This document shows, piece by piece, positions 44,830 to 55,161 of a DNA stretch of 64,000 nucleotides. Position numbers and translations under genes: made by a program. A model generated the notes under the pieces. That model had not been told where the DNA came from. It ran no database searches and saw nothing but the letters and a program-made list of their open reading frames with translations. Where the stretch lies: contig JALGAS010000004.1 of NCBI GenBank assembly GCA_023078685.1, positions 1,054,001 through 1,118,000 on the forward strand, read 5' to 3'. Within the stretch, counting starts at the first letter, position 1. Each line of letters begins with the position of its first letter. The stretch comes from Neopestalotiopsis rosae. Lineage: Eukaryota; Ascomycota; Sordariomycetes; Amphisphaeriales; Sporocadaceae.

Positions 44830-46271
44830 GGTTACAATGTGATAGTGATAGTGACCAAAACGTTGTCTTTATTGCCCACTACAGTGTTTTCAATGCTCTC
44901 ACGAGAGTTGAAGTAATCAGAGAGAAACGTCATTCAATGCGCTAGCCTGGGGCATATTTATTAGATGGGCCGTTGGGAGCACCGCTCATCTGGGCTGTTA
45001 GGCAGGTTGGTAGATAGGAAGGTATGTTTGCGGAAGTAACAGCGTGCCTTATCGGATTTTAGCGCTCCTCAGTGGCCCTACGACTTGCAAACTCCGGGGT
45101 ATATGGGTGGAACTGCATTAGCGCGACCAGCCTCAACCCAGGATTTGCAATTATAGTCCTGCTCCTGGTATGACTGGTGGGATATCCCTATTTGCTGACG
45201 CCAGCACAATTATGTATTCTCTTCAACTTGCGGGTTGTGGCTATCTATGTCGGCACAAGGCTATGCAAAATTGAGTCAATATCTGCCTGCTGACCACGCG
45301 TCGGTCAAAACTTACTTCAAACGCGTCTTCCGAGAGCTATCTGCACCAAAGATGCCACTGTGCCAAGCATGACCGCGTACGCATTAGAAGCATGTCTTGG
45401 ACAATGGAAGATAGGCTATGGAGTATACTCGTGAATCCATTGATATTCTACCGTACTGAATCATTGGCAATGATGCAGCGTGCTTTGTCCACCCAAAGGC
45501 AATCTCCTTCGATCCTGGCTTTGCAACTTCAAATTCTGAGAGCCTTGTAAGAACGTCGGGAAATTAGACCTCAGATAATATTACATGCTCCTGGATTGAA
45601 TCAGGTTACAAACAGAATACATGCATATGTACGAGTCCTTCCCCCTGTTATGGGCAAACTTGAACACGACATTCGCAAGGCCTTCAATCAAGAGATGAGG
45701 ATCAGAGGTAATTCCAGGGAGATATCCCCACATCCACCATCGTGATAACGTATGATACCTTGGCATGTCTTGTTAATTGCTCACTGCTGTACCCTACCCA
45801 TTCAAACTACTTTGTACATGTGCGCAACTATTGGCAGCGTGGCTCACGCCAGTGTAGGCACGCCAGCAAATCGAATTGATGTTCGATTCTATAAATCATT
45901 TTGTTTTTGTCAGTCAGCTTGAGTTTTACTTCTTGCTGTCATTTTAGCTTTTGCCGGTGGAAGTTATCAAACAGCCGGAGTCGCGTCTCGACAATAAAAT
46001 TTTGGCGCGAGAGCGACGCAGGCAGCAGCGTTCCAAGGTTAACACCGCACTGTTATCTCCGCCCACCATTACTGCTGACTCACATACGATGTACGCGCTC
46101 AACAATTAGATCATAGACTGAGGTCATGGAACACGGCCACGTTTGCTCTCTTACTTATAGACGGGCTTGGCTTTTCTTTCAAAGCACAGCCAAACCACCA
46201 TTGAACTTGAATCCTACTATTCTGTCAACTTCTCGTCACAAATATTAGGCAAAAGACAGACACTGTCCTCA
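44830..46271. other. Intergenic region between divergent genes
   Basis: About 1.4 kb between the dehydrogenase and the GFA gene. No conserved coding sequence, RNA gene or repeat was recognised. Confidence 0.4.
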
Positions 46272-46762
46272 ATGGATTCGAAAGGCTCCAGAAAGGGCTC
46301 CTGCCTCTGTGGCAACATTACCTTGCGCATCGAGGGTGATCCGTCAATGAAAGTGCTGTGTCACTGTGACTCGTGTCAGAAGTCATCTGGGGCAGTATTT
46401 CAGTCCAATGCCTTCTATCCGAAGGAAGTGCGTGAAAATGAGATATCTTGGCCAATAATGGGTCTTTTACTGACAATTGACAGAATGTTCATATCTCAGA
46501 TCCTAAAGGCTTTTTACAAGAGTATGGGGATGGATCTACCGACTCTGGGCGCATCTTAGAGCGCTGCTTCTGTAAAAACTGTGGATCGCCTATTCTGGGA
46601 CGAAACCCAAGCCATCCGATGATGTCCAAGCTGGCAATCGTTCCAATTGGTATACTGGACTGCGACAAGGGATCCTTTGCAGCTGAACATGAGTTTTTCG
46701 TGAAACGGCGGGTTGACTGGCTGCCAAAAGTCGCAGATACAGTGGAACACCACGAGATGTAA
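46272..46762 (+). CDS. GFA/CENP-V-fold zinc protein, 144 aa
   Basis: Two exons (46272-46427, 46484-46762) give 144 residues. The fold is that of glutathione-dependent formaldehyde-activating enzyme (Gfa) and CENP-V, built on zinc-binding cysteines. The expected cysteine blocks are visible: GSCLCGNI, LCHCDSCQKSSG, and FCKNCGSPI. Length is normal. Most fungal members have no proven substrate, so I do not claim formaldehyde activation. The open frame extends upstream of 46272 only from a TTG, so the ATG before DSKGSRKGS is the best start. Confidence 0.88.
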
Positions 46763-47176
46763 TCGTCCGATCCCTACCAACCTTATGCTAGATAAAGGTC
46801 GAGTGACGGCCACGCAGGTCAAGGCCCCTGCTTCAGATCAATCAGGTGGGAAGGATAGAGGGCAGTTCTTGAATTTCAATTGACATAAAATCAATCCAGC
46901 AACAGGTTCCCCCACATGTACGAGACCCTTAAATGGGAAGGCATGATTTCGCCATAGTGTGCTATTCTCTCAATCAAGCAGCTTGCAAGGTCACCTGGCC
47001 GCCTGTTCATACTCGTAGAAATGTCCAGCGTTGTAGGGGTGCGGGGTACCTATCAACGTCTACCGCCAGTGACTTCTGTATGCCAAACCTTCGCTCTCTT
47101 TTTTGTTCCAATTCTATCCACGAGTTTGATTCCAACTCAGGAACAGATCTGAGATCTTTCACAAATCATATAAGGG
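46763..47176. other. Intergenic, searched for a zinc cluster
   Basis: 414 bp upstream of a transcription-factor-like gene. I looked in all three forward frames for a Zn2Cys6 cluster that could be a missing first exon and found none. Confidence 0.4.
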
Positions 47177-48918
47177 ATGCCAGAAAAGACGCTTTCGTGG
47201 CAGCCAGGGTACACTCTCTCGAGGAAGCCCGCAAAACGGCCAACACGTCTGAGGAACCGACAGCAGCGATTCGAGATTGTTGTAGAACATCCAGAGATCC
47301 TCTATCATCGCGCGAAAGTGCTATCCGCGGAAAATGTCTCTCACAGCCAGGATCCATCTAATGGCGACTCTTTGACGGCTCACTGCGACCCCAACCCCGC
47401 GCATTGGGTTAACCTCACCAACAATGTCCTTGAGTCTGATGGCCCGCAGGCTGAGGGAGCAACCCCACACTCCCGCTCCTCCGCTGGAGCTACGAATAGC
47501 GCACTGAACGCTACCCATTCGGGGCCGGATACCACGGTGCTAGCAGCCCTATCGGACATTATACCGCCCATTGTAGAATATAGCGGCCTCGTGGAACGAT
47601 TTAGGCCCATCCTCACTAGATGTATGCACCTGAGTCTAGACCTAGGCTTGCCTGCTTCACGTATTGTGGCTGACCTTCAAGAGATAACGCCGAGTTTTGC
47701 ACCATTCCTTTGACCTTCAAGCTACGCGACAATCCTTTTCGCTATCGTACGAATGTCATCCCTGAGCCAACATTCCTTATGCACGCCGTCATGGCTCTGG
47801 CAGGGCACCACGTCCAGAGCACGGCCATGTTAGCGCATCGCCACGCTGCGCTTCAACTGCTTCGTCAAGGTCTGGATACACTGAGTAACATTGAAGCCAT
47901 GTATTCTGTCCTCGACACGATTGTGATTTTATTTTCGTTAGATGTAAGTCAAGGTCATATCCTATCCCAAATTTGAGCTCAAAGTCAATCTATCAGGAAA
48001 CGCAATCCCTTTTGGGAACGTGGAGTATACATCTCCAGGGAGCGTATCATATTCTAGAAGCCTGCGGTGGTGTTCATAGGATGCCTCTATCATGCAGGCT
48101 GGAGACTCAGATAGGGATACTAACTTGGTACGCATAGGCTTCATTCTCGGCTGGTCCTGGATTCCAGCTAACCTTGAAGCAGGTGGGACGCCATCATTGC
48201 TCTGCTATCCAGAGAAGACTGCATATTTCCCGTTGAATACTTCGATGCCGTTGTTTCCAACCTACACGAACGAGAGTGGAGTTTCTTCAGCTTGTGTGGC
48301 TGTCCAACAGCCATTGTCAAGATGGTGATGCGCCTTGCACGCCTCGATAAAACGAAGAGTCAATTGTGTGCCGGACTGGAGACGGAACCTTTGTTCGACA
48401 AGAACGAAATCGCTGAGCTTATACTCTCACTTGAAGGCTGGTGTCATATTCCTGCTGCAACAGCTCTGCAAAATGAAGACAGCATGCATGAAGACGTCGA
48501 CGTGATGCACTGCTCCGAAGCCTGGAGAAATGGCTTGTTCCTCTACATATTCAGGGTCTTCCAGTGGAAACCCGGATCTACCATTCCAATGCACATTATC
48601 TATCGAGCAAGGACAGTCGTGGATCATGTCATCGCATGTCGTGACACGACCATGATATCTCGACAGGCATTATTACCGCTAGTCTTTGCTGGCTGCGAGC
48701 TACAGGATAAATCTACGAGGGCCGACATTGTAAGGCTATGCTCGCTATGGGATCAACGGACGAGATACCACATGTTTCGCGGCGCAATTCCCATACTCGA
48801 GGACGTGTGGGCCGAATCAGACAGGAAGGGACTCGAAAATGTGTGGTGGGGTCAGATCATAGACAAACGGCAAAGCTGCGATGCTAGTGCGTTGAAATTG
48901 AGAATCTGTTTTGGGTAG
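47177..48918 (+). CDS. Fungal-specific transcription factor-like protein without visible zinc cluster
   Basis: Exons 47177-47621, 47684-47943, 47997-48127 and 48183-48918 join in frame to about 523 residues. The middle and C-terminal parts match the fungal-specific transcription factor family 2: VEYSGLVERFRPILTRYNAEFC, then LMHAVMALAGHHVQS, a GTWSIHLQGAYHILEACGG block, FVFAGCE-type helices and a C-terminal DVWAESDRKG(L)ENVWW. No Zn2Cys6 cluster occurs in the N-terminal region or in 400 bp upstream. The ATG at 47177 follows an in-frame TAA, so an upstream exon would be needed to supply one. Either the DNA-binding domain has been lost, or it lies on an exon I could not see. It is convergent with the fructosamine-kinase gene; their ends are 52 bp apart. 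Confidence 0.75.
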
Positions 48919-48970
48919 TCCACGCTCTATACATGCAGTGCAGAGATACCCGTCTTCCGAAAGCCACATC

Positions 48971-50279
48971 CTACTCTCTTCCGGTATAGCCGTCTGGGAA
49001 TTGTTCAACCAGCTCCCGAACTTGGTCAATCAGACTGTACCCGATATGTCAGTGGAGTCAGCAATCGCTAGGTCATCCATCTTACATCTTTCGAAAACTC
49101 TCGTTGTCTTTGTACAATGCAGAGTCTACGACAACAACTCGGCTTTTTACACATATCAGCAAAGTACCCCGAGGAATAGTGAGCTGTTCGACTTACGTAG
49201 CGTAAAGCGCATGTCTGTAGATCCAGTCTTGTTTGGGCTCGGACTTTGGTATGAGCTCATGATACGAATTGATATACTTCTCAGCCCACCCACCCGATGC
49301 TTCAGCCATGGGCCGCATATAGCTCAGTTCATCTGGTCCTAAGTTAGCATCGTGGTCGCCCAACCTCTTATACCTTGGTCAGCTGCTTTCAATAGCTTAC
49401 ACTCGTTGTGTCCCCAGAAAGCTGCAGGGTCAAACATGAAGGGATCTTCCGTGTCAGCTTGTGTACCCATGTTTCCAATCCATAAGTCTCCGTGGATGAG
49501 AACCGGCGTGATACTGCGTCCGGAAGTCTCGAGTGGGCGCAGGAGTCTAGGGCACACTTTGTCAAAATAAGCAGGCAGGAGCTGATCCAGCTCCTCGCTA
49601 GGCCCTCTTGCATCCCTCTCAAAGGCGAACAACTGTCGCATCGCGCGAACCCAGTGCTCCTCCCAAGTATCGGTCCATGTATTGTCTTGCGGTATAGGTC
49701 CGTTGTAGGTGGTCATGTGGAATCCCCACTTGCCGGTTGGGTTGTGTTCGATGCTTCGAGTGTGGAGCTGCGCGACAACGTTGCTCATCTGATGAGGATC
49801 GGGAAGTCCCTTCTTGAGTTCGTGAAATTCGAAGAGGAGGAAATGAACGTTGGGATCGGTACATTTTCCCCAGCCAATCGCCTTTGGAGAAAAGGTCGGA
49901 ATCACCGCGTGGATCATGCTCATGGACTCAAACTCTCCATGCAGCATCGGTCCACCATTCTGTCCCTTGGTCCTCTGATGACACTTGAATCAGCATTCTG
50001 AGGGAACGTATCGAGTAAATACTGACCTTGAGGAAATACGACTTCCGATTGCCGTCAATCTCTATATCGATTCGAGCCGTCTCGTTCCAATTGCTCGCGC
50101 CATGACCGCGACTACGCATCACTACAGCTCCCATTGGAAACTCTGATGAAGCATCTCAGCGGTTTCGGATTTAGCAAAAGGGAAAAAGGAAACTTACGGG
50201 CAATGATGTTGTCGTCCAGCTCGACGTCCCCATCATGGACTTTGGCGTTTAGTTGGTTGGCCAAGTAATCCTTTGCCAT
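48971..50279 (-). CDS. Fructosamine-3-kinase-like protein, 342 aa
   Basis: Six exons (50198-50279, 50027-50142, 49401-49974, 49197-49332, 49086-49142, 48971-49034) join to 343 codons. The fold is that of the aminoglycoside-phosphotransferase-like kinases. The catalytic block is VLIHGDLWIGNMG and the DFG-equivalent is FMFDPAAFWGHNEYEL, both diagnostic of ketosamine/fructosamine 3-kinases. The N-terminal part has MLHGEFESM with FSPKAIGWG, also typical. Such enzymes phosphorylate ketosamines on glycated proteins and promote deglycation. Fungal paralogues are often of uncertain substrate. Intron phases all agree. The cell location should be cytosolic. Confidence 0.87.
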
Positions 50280-51482
50280 TGTGATTCACCAGACCTGTCT
50301 CTTAGAGGGGAAGGGCAATGGGACCAAGTGATTGATGAAGGCTCTCTTTGAAAAGGATAGCGAGTAAAAGATCAAGAAGTGGTACACGCTGGAAATTTGT
50401 TCAAATTGAATCCGTCTGACAAATAAATAAGAATGAGAAAAAGCAAGTTGTGTAGCGACTACCAATTCTGACAATTGACCTAATCCATCCGCTGGCTTTG
50501 TGCCTGTTCCACAAGACTCAATTGTAAGGTGGGCCAGTAGCATTCGCTCGCTGGAGAGACCTAATCCTGAACAGGTAATTGGCTCTTTCTGGCAACCGTC
50601 CACATGTGCTTAGCGTAGAGTGCCCACTTGCCGTTCTGCGACAGCGTGTAGAAGAGCATTTCCGAAGCAGGTCAATTTTGTGACTAAGATAGTTATTGCT
50701 CGAGAACCGTGGTTCTCAAATTCAAGTAAGTAGCAACTATATTTTATCTTATGAGACTCGAAAGAAATACTATATTGGTTGTATTGTGCGTGCTTCAACG
50801 AAGTAGACCGATGTAAGCCGATGGCCGCATATGCACAAGCAAGTATGAGCGGACTATGTAAGCAAATAGGTATAGAATATTGTCCGCAGATATTTGCGAT
50901 ATTCGACATGACTGTATTGTAATAAGTGCTCACCATCAGGATTTTGAATCGAATGATTTTGGAAAAGGGCAACCTCGACGAGCCGCTGACAAAGCGCAAT
51001 GCGAAAGAGCAGCATGTCGGTTCTTACGGATGGACAACGTACCGGGTTCAAATGGACGTTTTCGCCGTGAGTTAAGGCAGAAAACCGAGATGAAAAGGAA
51101 AAGAAAAGAAAGAACGCGCAATTGTGTTAAGATATGTTGTCATCAGTGTAGCACACTATTGGCCGTTGGTACATGTCCCGCCTAAGCAGCCTACAATTCA
51201 TCCTGAACTCAATCAGTGTCAATCACAGAGAAAAGCAAGGAGATTAAAACGAAAGTCTGATCTGATTTTATAGCTATGAAATCAATATGCTGAAGAGCTT
51301 GTAATGTTCCCAAAGCAAAAGTTTACGATGGGTACAGTGTTCGTCCCGGGACAATCCTCCAATCAAACAAGAACCAATCGTGTATGTTATACCGGCAAGT
51401 TAACCAACGTTGGTTCAAACTTCAACACCTCTCGCAGAACATGCTGCCGATGTTTCTTTGCAAGAGTCAAAGCTGAAAGTGC
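50280..51482. other. Intergenic region
   Basis: About 1.2 kb between the fructosamine-kinase promoter and the 3' end of the small secreted protein gene. Nothing with conserved coding signal was found. Confidence 0.4.
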
Positions 51483-51846
51483 TTATGCCTTGCAAACGAT
51501 GTCTCCAACGGCCTTGCTGCCATTGCAAGTGCAGTGCTTACCAGCACCGCACTTTCTCTCCAGAGTCCACTTGCCCGTGACACAGTGCAGCTAGAAATAG
51601 ATTGTAAATTGATGAACTTGCTCACGTTTGGATTTCTATACCTACGATAGCACGGGGGTCGTTTCTGCCACAGATGTGAGGCTGATCGCCTCCAGGACCG
51701 TGGTTGCAGGTGTCGCCAGCAACTGCGGTGCGGTCGCAGATGTCAACTGGGTCACGCTTGAACAAGGTCTCGGCGTCCACGGGGCTGGCGCTGGCAAACA
51801 GAGGCGCAAGTCCAGCGACGAGACCGAGGAGCTTGAAGAACTGCAT
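51483..51846 (-). CDS. Small secreted cysteine-rich protein, 102 aa
   Basis: Two exons (51646-51846, 51483-51590) with a GTAGGT...TAG intron give 102 residues. Residues 1-18 are a clear signal peptide (MQFFKLLGLVAGLAPLFASA), followed by a short pro-like stretch ending in KR, a possible Kex2 site (ETLFKRDPVD). The mature part has eight cysteines (in DICD, DTCN, HICG, LHCV, RKCG, KHCTC and IVCK), enough for four disulfides. The size, cysteine content and secretion signal fit the effector-like small secreted proteins of plant- or insect-associated fungi. I recognise no specific family and assign no activity. The upstream start in the same frame has no signal peptide and was rejected. Confidence 0.82.
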
Positions 51847-53731
51847 GATGATTGATTTGTGGAAGTTTCTGTGAAGAGTTGACTGGGTAAATGATGCTTT
51901 GGAGTTCTGATAAGTGATGAGGATAGATTTCGAGATGGAACTGGGACAAGAATCAACCCATTTTATACCTCGAAAGTCGATGATCATCGGGCATTCAGAA
52001 CTTTTGGTCGCCGTCCATGAGTGAATAGACTTTACGTCTCTTCGCGATGGATATTCCTTCTCGGTTCCGGAGCATGAAGCTTGGAATTTTTGGTATATGC
52101 AGATGTCTCTACACTTGCCGTTGCCTTTCCGTGCTGGCCATGTACGCTAGTCTCACCACTAGCTTCAGTATAGGATTTCAATCGAGCTCGAAGATCAATT
52201 ATTTTGGTGCTCATAACTCAATATTGATTAATGGTTTGTTTGTAGATTGAATCTCCTTCGGCCCATATGGCCGTCATAACTATGTAAAATCCTATGTAGT
52301 GAGCCGTCGCCGTAGTATAATGATTGAATATTATCGCATTGGAGGTGAATTCTGTATGTATTACTATTAGTCGACTAAAAGTACGTATAGCAGCGTCTTG
52401 GTTTGTCGGCAAAATGACCTTAAGCGAACCAAGAAGTAAGGATTTCGAATGTCAGATTCGTCGGTCCCGAAATGATATAGAACATGGAAATACTAGGTCG
52501 TGTCTCATCCCCAATTCCTTTTTGTTCGCCGTAAGCCTCAGCCGCGAAAGGCTTGGCGGTTGCATGTAAGCATTCCACGAATCATCACAGCGCGCCCTTC
52601 GCCACCTTTCAATTAGACACGGCATATACCCCTTCTTCGCCACAGACGCAACAGTGATTGCTTTTACCATTCCCTACTCTTGTACATCGAGATGCCCTCC
52701 GTGATCTAAATATAAGTGGTGATAGGGCTGTCATCGTGCATACAGATGGGCATTTGCACGATGGTGCTTTCGGCATAGCTACATACTTTCGCCGACTCTC
52801 GACAACGATGGTATCATCAACTCGTGCCATTGGCATAGGATGATCATTGGATGCTTTCGTATCATCCTGTTGACTTCATTGGCGAATCAGAGTAGGCCAA
52901 CAAGCCAACCCAAACCAGTCTATAATTTTCAGCCCCAGCGCAGTTATACTCTTGCTTTCCAGACTGGAATCTAAGCCCTCTTTCAACCATTCGAGATATG
53001 CAAAGACAAGACACCGATGGGACATATTTGATTGACCTATAATGATCCAGTTTACAATTGATATATTATCCCCTTTCGAATAGTTTGAGCTGTTTCACTT
53101 GAGAAAATTTTAAGAATATGATGTTACTCAATGCTCCAATCGTGTGCTTGTACTACTAGTAGATGAGATTCGCAATTGATTCCAGTCGGCAGGATGCTCA
53201 TTTGTGAGCAGGAAATTAGTGGAGTCGTGTCCAAACGTCAATCAATCAACATTCATGATGCAGGAAACATGCCAGCGCATGCTCAATGAGCGGCACGCGG
53301 TGTTCCTTACTCATCTCGCGACGTGCAATCTACTCATGGGGATGGGCGGCGCGGGCGATGAGTAGCAGCAGAAACAGGTGAAAATGCAGGATATTTGAAT
53401 CAGTAAGAAGGGTCCCTCGAAAATTAAAAAGTAATAGCAGCAAAATAGCAGGACAAAAAAAAACAATCGACAGGTTTAGGGGAACTGGGAAACACGAGCC
53501 CCTACACGAGCCCCATGCCTGCCAGGAGACGGACGGACCTCTACCAGGCTTATACTTCTGGTTATAACAAGTTCGCGCCCTTACCACTAGACTAGATCTC
53601 TTTAAGCAGCCAGTGATTCCTTTGTTTGATTGTTGAAAACTTCCGGTCTTTTGAAACCTATGTGCCTTCTTTGTGGGCATCCCGTTTGAACCGCTCGGAG
53701 GGGGGCCGTTGGCAATGACGAAATTCTTCTG
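51847..53731. other. Intergenic, including a tRNA-like remnant
   Basis: Nearly 1.9 kb with no supported gene. A weak tRNA-like fragment at 53530-53610 is listed separately. A 193-residue minus-strand open frame here has no recognisable sequence and was rejected. Confidence 0.4.
53530..53610 (-). other. tRNA-like remnant (5' half with A box)
   Basis: The minus strand reads CTAGTCTAGTGGTAAGGG, which looks like the D arm and A box of a eukaryotic tRNA. An imperfect anticodon-arm-like stem follows. No T arm or GGTTCGA-type B box follows at the right distance, so the 3' half is missing. It could be a decayed tRNA gene or a tRNA-derived short interspersed element. Confidence 0.3.
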
Positions 53732-53802
53732 ATGTGGCATGCAAACGCCGCCCTCGGGGTGGCTGGCGGGCCGGGCAACTTGGGCCACCGCTACATAATT
53801 AT

Positions 53803-54680
53803 TTCTACCCAATCTCATCCCACACTTGTCATTGTCGGTGGTGCATTTCATTACCCTGAAAGTCATGGCAAACTCAAGGTGGTGCTCGAAGGCGCGGGTT
53901 GTGAAGTCCATGTTCCTGCCCTACCTTCATGCAATGGAGCATGTCCGCCCAAAGCCGACCTGATTGACGGCACAAAATACATCCACACCTCTATCTAGAA
54001 TTCGGCCGATGATGGACGTAGTGTTGTTGTTGATTGCCGTTCGTGTAGAGGTCAAGCCTGCTCGAATGCGCTGACTGGATTAGGCCTCGAGGCGCGCTCA
54101 TCTCGAGGTCTGGAGGGAGGTGTCGCGAGCCTGATCAATCTGGTCGGCTATGCACTCGTCGAAGGCGCTCTACTTTTGACAAGTTTCTGAGGTTTGGCAT
54201 GATCGAGAATGCAACTATCAATTTTGACCAGGCCGAAGATGGCCCATGGTCCCGCGCGACCCCAAGCTTCTCTTTGGACTAGCAGGTCCCCCGAAATTGA
54301 GTAGGCAGAAATTGATGCCTATGTCAAGATATTGTTGCTGGCATGGAAAGGGAATGTTACAGTCTCTCGAGCATGTTGCAGTAAGTAATTTTCTTTTCAG
54401 GCAATGATGCTCAAATAGGGCTAACTCCCAACCTGTTTTTGGCACTCAAAGGAGGAATTACTAACACATGATGGTGTAGTGGAGAGGGTTACTGGTCGCA
54501 TACATTTATACGACACTTGATACATAAATTCCATTGGCTGCACAGGAGAGCATGATTGCGACTCTGAGAACGACCGGCAGAAAGGCGCCAATCTTTACTT
54601 TGGAATTTGGGCATTGTCCCAAATTCAGCGCACCCCAGGGCATTGTCGATGCTGTCAACGCAGTCGCTTCGGCATTGTAA
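53803..54680 (+). pseudogene. Decayed alpha/beta hydrolase (salicylate-esterase-like)
   Basis: The pieces of one alpha/beta hydrolase appear in order. First comes the N-terminal block TLVIVGGAFHYPESHGKL with VHVPALPSCNGA, ended by TAG at 53996-53998. In the same frame follows the region that should hold the nucleophile elbow, now DCRSCRGQA in place of a GxSxG-like motif, and then LTGLGLEARSSRGLEGG. A stop and frame change follow. The RDPKLLFGLAGPP block appears in another frame. Last is the catalytic-His end FGHCPKFSAPQGIVDAV, ending TAA at 54678-54680. Several stops and at least two frame changes, plus loss of the nucleophile motif, show it is dead. No single start can be assigned. Confidence 0.75.
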
Positions 54681-55161
54681 TTGAACCCCGAGGATAGTGG
54701 GCTGACTTGTCTCGCGAGGCACAGTAAAAATTGAAACATATCATACACTCAAAACTAATGCAGGGGTGATATGACAATCTGATGGACAGCGTTATTGAAT
54801 TATATAAGTGTTTATGCAGTCATCTCAGCGTCATTAGATAACTGCTTACCAATGAGACAGATAGACGTTGCCTGCCGGGTCAAACGCGAAAGCAACCTTG
54901 GCGTCCCGCTCTAACAAAAGGGCGGGAGTGTCCGAAACAGGCTGAGCCCAAAAGTCCCTGCATACTTCCCGTGGAGTGTGGTAATGGAGTGTGGGAAGGC
55001 TTAGTCTCCTCGATAAGCATTCAGTCAACCAGGTTCGCTCTACTAGCCATATGCTTAAGGTTTTCATCGACAAGCGCGGTCAATGATTCGGTATAGCGGC
55101 AGTACCATGTTGCAAAGAAATAATCAGGCATATCTGTTGACTTTTTGCGGGGATGGAACCA
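54681..55161. other. Intergenic, convergent 3' ends
   Basis: The region between the hydrolase remnant and the end of the DUF4246 gene. A 75-residue minus-strand open frame (54846-55073) has no recognisable match and was not called. Confidence 0.4.

Noticed and set aside
53330..53911. 193-residue minus-strand open frame
   Set aside because: No recognisable domain, low-complexity C-terminus, and it overlaps the antisense of the hydrolase remnant; judged a chance frame.
54846..55073. 75-residue minus-strand frame
   Set aside because: No recognisable motif or neighbour support; too little evidence for a gene.
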